NCBI RefSeq assembly: GCF_003026105.1
Contig: NZ_PYNW01000022.1
Span: 1 to 45,698 of the forward strand
Direction: 5' to 3'
DNA: 45,698 nucleotides
Source: Photobacterium sp. GB-56
GTDB taxonomy: Bacteria; Pseudomonadota; Gammaproteobacteria; Enterobacterales; Vibrionaceae
Shown here: piece by piece, positions 1 through 8,178 of the stretch
Layout of the letters: each line of letters starts with the position of its first letter
Position numbering within the stretch: the first letter of the stretch is position 1
Translations under genes and position numbers: made by a program
Notes under the pieces: model-generated
Told to the model about the DNA's origin: nothing
Database searches by the model: none
Seen by the model: only the letters and a program-made list of their open reading frames with translations

Positions 1-127
<127 letters not shown>

Positions 128-195
128 ATAACTCGATTGTAAGTTGATTGTATAGTTAGCATAACTAATAATTAAGGATTAATTATGTTAATAAA

Positions 196-1050
196 ATGGT
201 CAGTATGGCAAGCAGTGAAGTGTACCGAATTGGTTCCGTAACCTACGACAGTTCCACACGAACTCTTACTCATGACAATGGACAGACAGAGTATTTTACG
301 CCTCGTGTGAGTGATGTATTTTTACTTTTACTGGCGCACCAAGGAAAATGTGTAGAAAAAGAGTTTTTATTATCTCAGTGTTGGGGAGATACGATTGTAT
401 CTGAGCAGGCCTTAACGAATGTGATTTCTAAACTTAGAAAAGTATTAGCCAATCATGCTTTAGAGATGATTACGATCACAACCGTCAGTAAATCAGGGTA
501 TTTACTTGAAATAAAAGAAAAAAGTTTTATAACTCAATGCCACCAAGAAAGTTGCGATATTACACCTGAACCAGTTTCAGAGGATGATGCTATCGAGAAA
601 GGTGATGATAAGATTAAAGAAATAAAACTGTCATTCTATGCTCATAAACGTTTTTTTTATTTGCTACTTTTTCTGACTGTTGTGTTAGTAAGCATATTTA
701 TTTATACAAATAATAAAATACATTCATTACCGTATTTTATTGATACTAAAAATTATAGTAATGAACTCAGTATTGGTAGTAATAATATATATTTCAATAA
801 TATCGATAAATATAAGGTTGATAAAGTTTTCTTTATTAAAGATATAAAGAAAGGTGTTTCATCAATATGTGACTCTAAGGTTTTTATACAATTTTATTAT
901 AATACGAGAATAGCGAACAATACGGCAGTCGTAGTGTTTATAATTACATCAGATGGTAGAACATTTAATTTTAGAATGTCAAAATTTATTAATGGTAGAT
1001 TTTCTAAACAGTTAAATGACTATTTGAAGAGTAAAAAAGTAGTATGTTGA
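196..1050 (+). CDS. ToxR-superfamily membrane-bound winged-helix regulator (VtrA/GrvA-like)
   Basis: This 284-residue protein has a cytoplasmic OmpR/ToxR-type winged helix at about residues 10-105 (FTPRVSDVFLLLLAHQG, a WGD turn, and the recognition-helix region NVISKLRKVL). A polar linker follows, then one membrane segment at about 153-171, then a periplasmic domain of roughly 113 residues. There is no receiver domain, so DNA binding is probably controlled directly through the membrane. The last 7 bases overlap the next gene, which encodes a small single-pass protein. That arrangement is typical of co-component pairs such as VtrA/VtrC and GrvA/FidL. Two cysteines are predicted to be periplasmic (one mid-domain, one the last residue). 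Base composition is strongly AT-rich, suggesting acquisition. The start is uncertain: the best Shine-Dalgarno (AAGG, 174-177) suits an out-of-frame ATG at 185. ATG 196 is used here and ATG 205 is possible. The target genes are unknown. Confidence 0.8.
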   Translation: MVSMASSEVYRIGSVTYDSSTRTLTHDNGQTEYFTPRVSDVFLLLLAHQGKCVEKEFLLSQCWGDTIVSEQALTNVISKLRKVLANHALEMITITTVSKSGYLLEIKEKSFITQCHQESCDITPEPVSEDDAIEKGDDKIKEIKLSFYAHKRFFYLLLFLTVVLVSIFIYTNNKIHSLPYFIDTKNYSNELSIGSNNIYFNNIDKYKVDKVFFIKDIKKGVSSICDSKVFIQFYYNTRIANNTAVVVFIITSDGRTFNFRMSKFINGRFSKQLNDYLKSKKVVC

Positions 1051-1535
1051 AGTATATTAATGCAGTATTAATGGTCGTTGTTTTTCTCCTTATATTAGGT
1101 CTTTGTTACTTATTTACAAATAAAGATAATTTAGTGTCAACGACATGGGTATGCGACCAAATAAAGTCGGGGTTTATATCAAAATCTTATACTAAATATA
1201 GTCATATATCTGAAAGTATGATCTTAACATTTAGCTCTAAAAGAAGCTTTTTGATTAATGAATTTATACAAGCTCAGGAAGGGGATGATGAGTATAAGCT
1301 GATGGAGCTTTATTATGAAGGCGACTATATACAAACGAGAGAACATTTAACCTTGAATTTTAATCGTGTTAGAATTTTAAAAGAACATGATGATCCTAAT
1401 TTAAATAGAGCCTATAAAGATTATGAAGGCTACAGCATCTATTATCGCTATAAGAGAATAGATAATAGATTGTATTTTTTCACTGATAGCAAAAATGAAG
1501 CGTTTGATATGGTTTGTTATACCGACAAGCAGTAA
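1044..1535 (+). CDS. Small single-pass membrane partner of the ToxR-like regulator (VtrC/ToxS/FidL-like)
   Basis: The 163-residue protein has an N-terminal hydrophobic anchor (about residues 5-25) and a periplasmic domain of about 138 residues, predicted rich in beta strands, with aromatic patches such as YSIYYRYKRI and LYFFTD. One Cys lies just after the anchor (WVCDQ) and another near the C-terminus (MVCYTD), so an intradomain disulfide is plausible. Its start lies inside the regulator gene (7-base overlap), implying translational coupling and an obligate complex. In Vibrio VtrA/VtrC the partner forms a lipocalin-like heterodimer with the regulator's periplasmic domain and senses bile salts. 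Whether this pair binds a ligand, and which, cannot be read from sequence. Assignment rests on topology, gene overlap and size rather than clear sequence identity. Confidence 0.65.
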   Translation: MLKYINAVLMVVVFLLILGLCYLFTNKDNLVSTTWVCDQIKSGFISKSYTKYSHISESMILTFSSKRSFLINEFIQAQEGDDEYKLMELYYEGDYIQTREHLTLNFNRVRILKEHDDPNLNRAYKDYEGYSIYYRYKRIDNRLYFFTDSKNEAFDMVCYTDKQ

Positions 1536-1682
1536 CCAATTTAAATGTATCATTATGATTTTGTTTGTTTTTTATGTTGATTTATTTTTAGTGTAGTTAA
1601 GGTTTGGTTTTCGTTTGTTTTTTTTATACATGATTTACTAAGCTGGGCACCTCTTTTGTAAAGCAGTTTAAAACGTAAAAAT

Positions 1683-2294
1683 ATGAAAAAATTATTATTA
1701 GTGACACTTATTGGCACACTAACTTCATCTTATGCTTCAGCATCTGAAAACCCATCTAATAAATATAATGGTTTTTATATTGGTGCTGGTGTGGGTACTA
1801 CTGATTTTCATTATGATAAATCACTTACAAACAGTTTTGAAAATAACCACGAAATTGGTTATTCAAATAAAGCTGATGGTGAAAGTTATAAACTAATTAC
1901 GGGTTATCAGTTTAACCGCGTAGTTGCTTTAGAAGCGCAATACACGACCTATGGTGATATTAAAAATACATTAGAAGTAAAAGGTCACAAGTTCACTGGT
2001 AAAACAGAGCATCAATCTTTCAGCCTAGCTGCAAACTTGGGTTATACCTTTGATAATGGTTTACGCCCTTTTGCTCTTGTTGGTTTAGGTCAAATCTCTG
2101 TTAAAGAGCCTGGATTTAAAGATGATGGTGGTTTAATTCGTTTAGGTGCGGGTTTCGAGTATCAAATTAAACAAGCACCAGGTTTAGGTATTCGAACAGC
2201 TTATGAAGCAGACTTCTATACACTTGAAGCGACGAATAAAGATTATGATATGTCTGTTGGCTCTTGGTACTTAGGCGCAACCTATAAGTTTTAA
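1683..2294 (+). CDS. Small OmpA-like outer-membrane beta-barrel protein
   Basis: The 203-residue precursor has a Sec signal peptide (about residues 1-20, MKKLLLVTLIGTL followed by an AxA-like site near SYASA). The mature part consists of alternating amphipathic strands typical of an 8-stranded barrel (GFYIGAGVGTTDFHY, YKLITGYQFN, FALVGLG, LIRLGAGFEYQI) and ends YLGATYKF. The C-terminal Phe is the usual BAM recognition signal. It has no OmpA peptidoglycan-binding domain. It sits 147 bases after the regulator pair in the same direction and is followed by a strong terminator. A link to the regulator as its output gene is plausible but unproven. No clear Shine-Dalgarno precedes ATG 1683. Confidence 0.8.
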   Translation: MKKLLLVTLIGTLTSSYASASENPSNKYNGFYIGAGVGTTDFHYDKSLTNSFENNHEIGYSNKADGESYKLITGYQFNRVVALEAQYTTYGDIKNTLEVKGHKFTGKTEHQSFSLAANLGYTFDNGLRPFALVGLGQISVKEPGFKDDGGLIRLGAGFEYQIKQAPGLGIRTAYEADFYTLEATNKDYDMSVGSWYLGATYKF

Positions 2295-2318
2295 TTACTA
2301 ATTTACTCTAATAAATAA

Positions 2319-2357
2319 AACGCCACTGAAATTAAAGATTTCAGTGGCGTTGTTTTT
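2319..2357. terminator. Bidirectional intrinsic terminator between OMP gene and ycgB
   Basis: A perfect 13-bp stem (2319-2331 with 2339-2351) with a 7-base loop is followed on the plus strand by GTTTTT and flanked on the minus strand by a T-rich stretch. It lies between convergent genes and can serve both. Confidence 0.85.
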
Positions 2358-2374
2358 AACGAGAGATAGAAAAT

Positions 2375-3904
2375 TTAAATCTCAGTATTATATTGTGTCT
2401 TAATTGGACAAGTCGCAATGATTTGGGTACGTCCGTCCGGTAATTCTTCTTCTAATGTAACATCAAATCCCCAAAGTCGATGAAGATGTTTAATTACTTC
2501 TTTATGGCTATCACCAAGTGGGATCCGATTATGGGGAATATAGCGTAGTGTTAATGAGCGATCACCGCGCAAAGCAACATCCCAGACTTGAATATTGGGT
2601 TCATTATTACTGAGGTTATATTGTGAAGAGAGTTTTTCTCTTATCGCACGATAACCTTCTTCATTATGTATAGCGCTCACTTCAACATAGTTATTACGAT
2701 CATCATCATTTACTGCAAAAAGTTTAAAATCTCGCATAACTTTAGGTGAAAGAAACTGGCTAATAAAACTTTCGTCTTTAAAATTTTCCATCGCAAAATG
2801 TAGGGTATCAAGCCAATTAGATCCTGCTATATCAGGAAACCAATGCTTATCCTCTTCTGTAGGATTTTCACATATTCGACGTATATCTTGAAACATAGCA
2901 AACCCTAAAGCATAAGGGTTTATACCACTGTAATAGGGGCTGTTATATTCAGGCTGGGCAACAACATTAGTGTGACTATGGAGAAATTCCATAATGAAAC
3001 GCTCAGTCACCAAGCCTTCATCATAGAGGTGATTAAGAATCGTGTAGTGCCAAAATGTCGCCCAGCCTTCATTCATAACCTGAGTTTGTTTTTGAGGATA
3101 AAAATATTGGCTTATCTTACGTACTATTCGGACTAATTCACGTTGCCAAGGTTCAAGCAACGGAGCGTGCTTTTCGAAGAAATAGAGAATATTTTCCTGT
3201 GGCTCAGAAGGAAATCGTGTTTCTTCAATCACGGTTTCTTTTTCGGCTTGAACAGGAATGGTGCGCCATAGCGAATTAACTTGTGATTGAAGGTAATCTT
3301 CACGGGCTTTTTGACGCGCCTTTTCTTCGACTAATGAAATTTTTTGTGGGCGTTTGTAACGATCCACACCGTAGTTCATTAATGCATGGCAGGAATCAAT
3401 GAGCTTTTCGACGTCATTGACGCCGTATTTCTCCTCACATTCAGTAATGTACTTTCGAGCAAAGAGAAGATAATCGATGATTGAACTTGCATCAGTCCAT
3501 GTTTTAAACAGGTAATTACCTTTAAAAAATGAATTATGACCATAGCAGGCATGTGCCATTACTAAGGCTTGCATTGTGATGGTGTTTTCTTCCATTAAAT
3601 AAGCGATGCAAGGGTTCGAATTGATAACGATCTCATAAGCGAGTCCCATTTGCCCATGCTTATAGCCTCGCTCGGTTTCGATAAAACGTTTACCAAAAGA
3701 CCAATGATGATAATTGATGGGCATACCAATGCTTGAATAGGCATCCATCATTTGTTCGGCAGTAATGATCTCAATTTGGTTCGGATAGGCATCTAGGCGA
3801 TAGTGCTCTGCAACTCGCTTGATCTCGACATGGTATTGTTCTAATAAGTCGAAGGTCCAATCCGGTCCATCGCTGAGTGTTTTTGTTTTTGTCTTTGTAT
3901 TCAT
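2375..3904 (-). CDS. ycgB: SpoVR family protein YcgB
   Basis: This is a 509-residue SpoVR/YcgB homologue, the usual length for proteobacterial members. Recognisable blocks are HACYGHNSFFK (residues 118-128) and, in the middle, NEGWATFWHY. The His/Glu-rich blocks resemble a metal-binding site, but no enzymatic activity is established for the family. It is the last gene of the yeaG-yeaH-ycgB unit, a combination seen in many proteobacteria and linked to starvation and stress responses together with the PrkA kinase. The start ATG at 3904 has a good Shine-Dalgarno (AAGGGGA, about 8 bases upstream). A 10-bp hairpin lies between yeaH and this gene and could set its expression relative to the upstream genes. 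Confidence 0.93.
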   Translation of the reverse strand: MNTKTKTKTLSDGPDWTFDLLEQYHVEIKRVAEHYRLDAYPNQIEIITAEQMMDAYSSIGMPINYHHWSFGKRFIETERGYKHGQMGLAYEIVINSNPCIAYLMEENTITMQALVMAHACYGHNSFFKGNYLFKTWTDASSIIDYLLFARKYITECEEKYGVNDVEKLIDSCHALMNYGVDRYKRPQKISLVEEKARQKAREDYLQSQVNSLWRTIPVQAEKETVIEETRFPSEPQENILYFFEKHAPLLEPWQRELVRIVRKISQYFYPQKQTQVMNEGWATFWHYTILNHLYDEGLVTERFIMEFLHSHTNVVAQPEYNSPYYSGINPYALGFAMFQDIRRICENPTEEDKHWFPDIAGSNWLDTLHFAMENFKDESFISQFLSPKVMRDFKLFAVNDDDRNNYVEVSAIHNEEGYRAIREKLSSQYNLSNNEPNIQVWDVALRGDRSLTLRYIPHNRIPLGDSHKEVIKHLHRLWGFDVTLEEELPDGRTQIIATCPIKTQYNTEI

Positions 3905-3947
3905 GACTAAGATCCCCTTAAAGCGCGTGATACCGGCCAGAAAGAGT

Positions 3948-3970
3948 AGCGATATTGTTTCAATATCGCT
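3948..3970 (-). other. Intercistronic hairpin between yeaH and ycgB
   Basis: A perfect 10-bp inverted repeat (AGCGATATTG / CAATATCGCT) has a 3-base loop. On the minus strand it is followed by TACTCTTTCT, a poor U-tract. It is therefore more likely an mRNA stability or processing element, or a leaky terminator, than a full stop. Confidence 0.6.
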
Positions 3971-3997
3971 GACTATCGTTTAGTAAGCTTTCAAATA

Positions 3998-5269
3998 TTA
4001 ACTTACTTGTTTTTTAAATAGCTCTCTAAATACTGGGAAAATATCATCTACAGTCCGTATGTTTTGCATCGCAAAATTATCATGGCTGTTATGTAGCGCT
4101 TCATACTCACGCCATAATGTTTGATGTGCTCGTCGTGTGATTTCTATGTATGAGTAATAACGTGAAAATGGCAATATATGCTTATCTAATAGCTCTCGAC
4201 AACCGGGTGAGTCATCAGCCCAGTTATCGCCATCAGAAGCTTGAGCCGCATAAATATTCCACTCTTCAGGACGATATCGGTCTTTTACAATATCATTCAT
4301 CATACGTAGTGCGCTTGAAACAATGGTGCCGCCAGTTTCCTGTGAATAGAAAAATTCGTGTTCATCCACTTCTTTTGCTTGGGTATGGTGGCGAATAAAA
4401 ACAACATCCACATTTTTATAGGTACGGTTTAAAAAGAGATAAAGCAAAATATAAAAACGTTTAGCAATATCTTTTGTGGCTTGATCCATCGAGCCTGATA
4501 CATCCATCAAACAAAACATCACCGCTTGACTTGATGGTTGCGGTCGGCGTTCATAATTTTTATAGCGAAGATCAAAGGTATCAATAAATGGTGTTCTATT
4601 TATTTTTTGTTTCAATGACTCGATTTCTTGCTTTATCCTTTCTTCTTCAAAAGGTTGTGCAGGTTCAGTGTTAAATAATAAAGTGAGCGCTTGCTCTAAA
4701 TCACGCAGTTTTCTTCTTTTTCCTGCGGTCATTGCGGTACGTCTTGCTAATGAATTTTGCAAGGTTTTCACAATGGCAATATTTGCGGGAACACCTTGTG
4801 ATTTATAGCCTGAACGGAAGGTTTTCCACTCGACTATTTTGTTCATTTGGTTTTTTTGTAAATTAGGTAATTCAAGATCTTCAAATAAAAGATCAAGATA
4901 TTCATCTTTAGATATTTGGAAAACAAACTCATCATTGCCTTCGCCATCAGGACTTGCATCTCCTTTACCAGCCCCACCTTGACCAGCGCCACCTGGCGGT
5001 CGCTCGATACGATCACCGGGTGTGAATTGGTCGTTGCCAGGGTGGACAACATCACGTTGTCCACCTTTACCTTGATGAAAGCTAGGTTCTCGGATATCAC
5101 GAGATGGGATAGTGATATCTTCACCACTATCAACATCCGTGATCGAGCGTTTATTTACCGCATCAGCAATAGATTCTTTTATTTGCTGCTTATGGCGGCG
5201 TAAAAAGCGCTGGCGATTAACCGTACTTTTATTTTTACCATTGAGCCTGCGGTCGATAAAATATGCCAT
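3998..5269 (-). CDS. yeaH: YeaH/YhbH family protein (DUF444) with von Willebrand A-like domain
   Basis: The 423-residue protein belongs to the DUF444 family. The N-terminal third is basic and polar with a Gly-rich linker ([17 protein letters not shown]) and is probably disordered. The C-terminal half carries a vWA-like fold with a MIDAS-type DxSGS signature ([10 protein letters not shown], about residue 255). It lies 29 bases downstream of yeaG and upstream of ycgB. In E. coli yeaG and yeaH are co-transcribed and induced by nitrogen starvation and in stationary phase. The molecular role of YeaH is not established; a partner of the PrkA kinase is the usual inference. The start ATG 5269 has a strong Shine-Dalgarno (AGGGGGAG). 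Confidence 0.93.
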   Translation of the reverse strand: MAYFIDRRLNGKNKSTVNRQRFLRRHKQQIKESIADAVNKRSITDVDSGEDITIPSRDIREPSFHQGKGGQRDVVHPGNDQFTPGDRIERPPGGAGQGGAGKGDASPDGEGNDEFVFQISKDEYLDLLFEDLELPNLQKNQMNKIVEWKTFRSGYKSQGVPANIAIVKTLQNSLARRTAMTAGKRRKLRDLEQALTLLFNTEPAQPFEEERIKQEIESLKQKINRTPFIDTFDLRYKNYERRPQPSSQAVMFCLMDVSGSMDQATKDIAKRFYILLYLFLNRTYKNVDVVFIRHHTQAKEVDEHEFFYSQETGGTIVSSALRMMNDIVKDRYRPEEWNIYAAQASDGDNWADDSPGCRELLDKHILPFSRYYSYIEITRRAHQTLWREYEALHNSHDNFAMQNIRTVDDIFPVFRELFKKQVS

Positions 5270-5298
5270 AGCTCCCCCTTATTTCATTTGCAGCTGGT

Positions 5299-7233
5299 TT
5301 ACGACGATTTACGTACGCGTAAATACCATTCAGACAATAAGCGTACTTGCTTGCGGGTATAGCCTTTTTCCATCATACGAGCGACGAAATCATCATGTTT
5401 CTTTTGCTCATCTGTTGATGTTTTTGCATTAAATGAAATAACAGGAAGTAGCTCTTCAGTATTTGAGAACATCTTCTTCTCTATGACTGTTCTGAGTTTC
5501 TCATAGCTGGTCCAGTTGGGGTTTTTGCCTGCATTGTTTGCTCTAGCACGTAAAACGAAGTTAACAATTTCATTTCGGAAATCTTTAGGGTTACTGATCC
5601 CCGCTGGTTTCTCTATTTTCTCTAATTCGTTATTAAGTGCTTCGCGATTAAAGAGCTGTCCAGTTTCAGGATCACGGTACTCTTGGTCTTGAATCCAGAA
5701 GTCGGCGTAGCTGACATAGCGGTCAAAAATGTTTTGACCATATTCGGAGTAAGATTCGAGATAAGCGGTTTGGATCTCTTTACCAATGAACTCGACATAC
5801 TTCGGTGTAAGGAAGCCTTTTAAATGTTCAAGATATTTTTCAGCAATATCTTGTGGGAATTGTTCACGTTCAATTTGTTGCTCAAGCACATAGAACAAGT
5901 GAACAGGGTTTGCTGCAACTTCTGAATGATCGAAGTTAAAGACCCTTGATAAAATCTTAAAGGCGAAACGAGTTGATAACCCATTCATACCTTCATCGAC
6001 ACCGGCATAGTCGCGATATTCTTGGTAAGATTTTGCTTTTGGATCGGTATCTTTTAGTGTTTCACCGTCATAGACTCGCATTTTTGAATACACACTTGAG
6101 TTTTCAGGCTCTTTCAAGCGAGACAGAACGGTGAATCGAGCAAGGATCTCAAGCGTACTTGGTGAGCAAGGCGCGGCTGATAGCTCACTATTTTCAAGTA
6201 GTTTTTGGTAGATTTTTATTTCTTCAGAAACCCGTAAACAATAAGGGACTTTGACGATGTAAACACGATCTAAGAAAGCCTCATTCGTCTTGTTATTTCT
6301 AAAGGTCTGCCATTCTGACTCGTTAGAGTGAGCAAGGATCATTCCATCGAAAGGTAATGCGGATAACCCTTCAGTACCGTTGTAGTTACCCTCTTGTGTT
6401 GCGGTAAGAAGTGGGTGAAGTACTTTTAACGGCGCTTTAAACATCTCAACAAACTCCATTAAGCCTTGGTTAGCTTTACATAGAGCACCTGAATAACTAT
6501 AAGCATCAGGATCGTCTTGAGAATAATGTTCAAGTTGACGTATATCTACCTTACCAACTAGCGATGAAATATCTTGGTTATTTTCATCTCCCGGTTCAGT
6601 TTTTGCGATACCGACTTGGTCAAGGATGGACGGACGCACTTTCACCACTTTAAATTGTGTAATATCGCCACCAAATTCATGGAGTCGTTTTGCCGCCCAC
6701 GGTGACATGATGGTATTTAAATAGCGTGATGGAATATTGTATTCATTGGCAAGTAGATCACCATCTTCTGATTTATCAAATAAACTGAAAGGGTGATCAT
6801 TAACTGGGCTACGCTCACCATTTGCCGTTAGAATATAAATAGGCATTTTCTGCATTAAGCTTTTTAATTTTTCTGCTAGCGACGATTTACCACCGCCGAC
6901 AGGGCCTAATAAATAAAGAATTTGCTTACGCTCTTCAAGCCCTTGGGCTGCATGTTTGAGGTAAGAGACGATTTGTTCTATCGCATCTTCCATACCGTAG
7001 AAGTCTTCAAACGTTTTATAACGAGAGATGACCCGATTAGAGAAGAGACGGCTAAGATATGGGTCTTGTGCGGTATCAATCATTTCTGGTTCGCCAATCG
7101 CCATCAATAGACGCTCTGCGGCGTTGACGTAGGCGCTGCGATCGTTACGACAAATATCAAGGAATTCTTGTAATGAAAGTTCTTCGTCCTTGGATTCTTC
7201 ATAGCGATGACGATAGTGGTCAAAAATACTCAT
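5299..7233 (-). CDS. yeaG: PrkA-family serine protein kinase YeaG
   Basis: The 644-residue protein has an N-terminal AAA+ P-loop domain (Walker A GPVGGGKSS at residues 110-118) and the C-terminal PrkA kinase-like domain (ending ARMMEKGYTRKQVRLLSEWYLRVRKSS-type sequence). The sequence is close to E. coli YeaG throughout. The reading frame can be extended 10 codons upstream to 7263. ATG 7233 was chosen because it has an AGGGGG Shine-Dalgarno and gives the family N-terminus MSIFDHYRHRYEE. It is the first gene of the three-gene stress operon. E. coli yeaG depends on NtrC/sigma-54 and sigma-S; no convincing -24/-12 element could be picked out by eye in the 527-base upstream region. Confidence 0.96.
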   Translation of the reverse strand: MSIFDHYRHRYEESKDEELSLQEFLDICRNDRSAYVNAAERLLMAIGEPEMIDTAQDPYLSRLFSNRVISRYKTFEDFYGMEDAIEQIVSYLKHAAQGLEERKQILYLLGPVGGGKSSLAEKLKSLMQKMPIYILTANGERSPVNDHPFSLFDKSEDGDLLANEYNIPSRYLNTIMSPWAAKRLHEFGGDITQFKVVKVRPSILDQVGIAKTEPGDENNQDISSLVGKVDIRQLEHYSQDDPDAYSYSGALCKANQGLMEFVEMFKAPLKVLHPLLTATQEGNYNGTEGLSALPFDGMILAHSNESEWQTFRNNKTNEAFLDRVYIVKVPYCLRVSEEIKIYQKLLENSELSAAPCSPSTLEILARFTVLSRLKEPENSSVYSKMRVYDGETLKDTDPKAKSYQEYRDYAGVDEGMNGLSTRFAFKILSRVFNFDHSEVAANPVHLFYVLEQQIEREQFPQDIAEKYLEHLKGFLTPKYVEFIGKEIQTAYLESYSEYGQNIFDRYVSYADFWIQDQEYRDPETGQLFNREALNNELEKIEKPAGISNPKDFRNEIVNFVLRARANNAGKNPNWTSYEKLRTVIEKKMFSNTEELLPVISFNAKTSTDEQKKHDDFVARMMEKGYTRKQVRLLSEWYLRVRKSS

Positions 7234-7760
7234 GGTATGCCCCCTGAATCGTTCTTTGATCATTTAGACAGGACGAAAATCAACCTCTTTTGCATCCCTT
7301 ACTGTAAGCCTAGACCGAACTAATCAATTTGCTGTACTGAGTTAATGATTTCTAAATAAAAAATAGCTTGTGATAACGGTTTAAAACTGGATGTTTTTTA
7401 ACCGTATATTTTTACTATCCTCTTATGGGATGGGTTCTGCAAGCGCTTTTGACGCTAAAATGCTTTTGTTTTTTATTGTTAATATGTAAATCTACTGTTA
7501 ATTATAGTAATTAATGAAGAATCTTGTTTTTGTGGTTTATGTTGAAGTAAAAAACTATAAAACTTTTTTGTGTTGAATTATTGTTTTGGCCTATTGGCTT
7601 TGTTTGGTTTTATTTGTTTTTTTTTGAATTATTGATAGAGAAGGACAATTATTGAGAATTTTTTTGTGTATTTGAGCCTAAGATATTTTTTTTCCACGAA
7701 ACAGCTTTCTCTGACATAAGCTGAAATGAAGTCCTAAAAATTGTATAGGTAGGTGGCTTT
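7234..7760. other. Divergent intergenic region between yeaG and the VOC gene
   Basis: About 530 bases of AT-rich DNA with long T-rich runs on the plus strand (7560-7700) and no plausible gene. It must hold the yeaG promoter (minus) and the VOC-gene promoter (plus). A Shine-Dalgarno (AGGTAGG, about 7748-7754) precedes the VOC gene. No specific operator could be identified with confidence. Confidence 0.5.
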
Positions 7761-8141
7761 ATGACAATTTCACGTGTCGATACTGTTTCCATTCCGGTTT
7801 CGGATCAAAATCAGGCTTTGAAGTTTTATCGAGATGCACTTGGTTTTGAATTGATCCGAGATCATTGTTCGAATAATAAAAAACGCTGGCTGCAATTAGC
7901 ACCAAGAGGTGCAGAAACGACAATCAGTTTAGTGACGCCATTTGGCGGAATGGAAGCAGGTACAGTGCAAGGTTTAGTCGTACAAACGGATGATATACAG
8001 CTAACACATAAAGAGCTCAAGCAACGTGGGGTATTATTATCAAGTATTGTTAATTTAGTCGGTGGTAAGTTTGCTACGTTTAATGATCCCGATGGAAATG
8101 GCTGGGTATTGATTGAAGCTTCTGCAAAAATGTATGCTTGA
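7761..8141 (+). CDS. VOC/glyoxalase superfamily protein
   Basis: The 126-residue protein has the paired beta-alpha-beta-beta-beta modules of the vicinal oxygen chelate fold. Signs are the opening ISRVDTVSIPVSDQNQALKFY, GFELIRD, and a C-terminal NDPDGNGWVLIE that carries the usual last metal-ligand Glu. Similar single-domain proteins are annotated as glyoxalase, bleomycin-resistance or dioxygenase-like, and the substrate cannot be deduced. It is a single gene, divergent from yeaG and convergent with yeaD, ending in a terminator that begins at its stop codon. Confidence 0.85.
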   Translation: MTISRVDTVSIPVSDQNQALKFYRDALGFELIRDHCSNNKKRWLQLAPRGAETTISLVTPFGGMEAGTVQGLVVQTDDIQLTHKELKQRGVLLSSIVNLVGGKFATFNDPDGNGWVLIEASAKMYA

Positions 8142-8176
8142 ACCACGAGCAATAATATTGCCCGTGGTTCGTTTCT
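8140..8176. terminator. Terminator shared by VOC gene and yeaD
   Basis: A 14-bp stem with one mismatch (8140-8153 with 8157-8170) and a 3-base loop includes the VOC stop codon. A modest T-rich tail follows on the plus strand (GTTTCTAATT). It lies between convergent genes. Confidence 0.7.
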
Positions 8177-8178
8177 AA

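Noticed and set aside
7264..7760. Sigma-54 promoter for yeaG expected from E. coli
   Set aside because: No GG-N10-GC element of convincing quality was seen on the minus strand.
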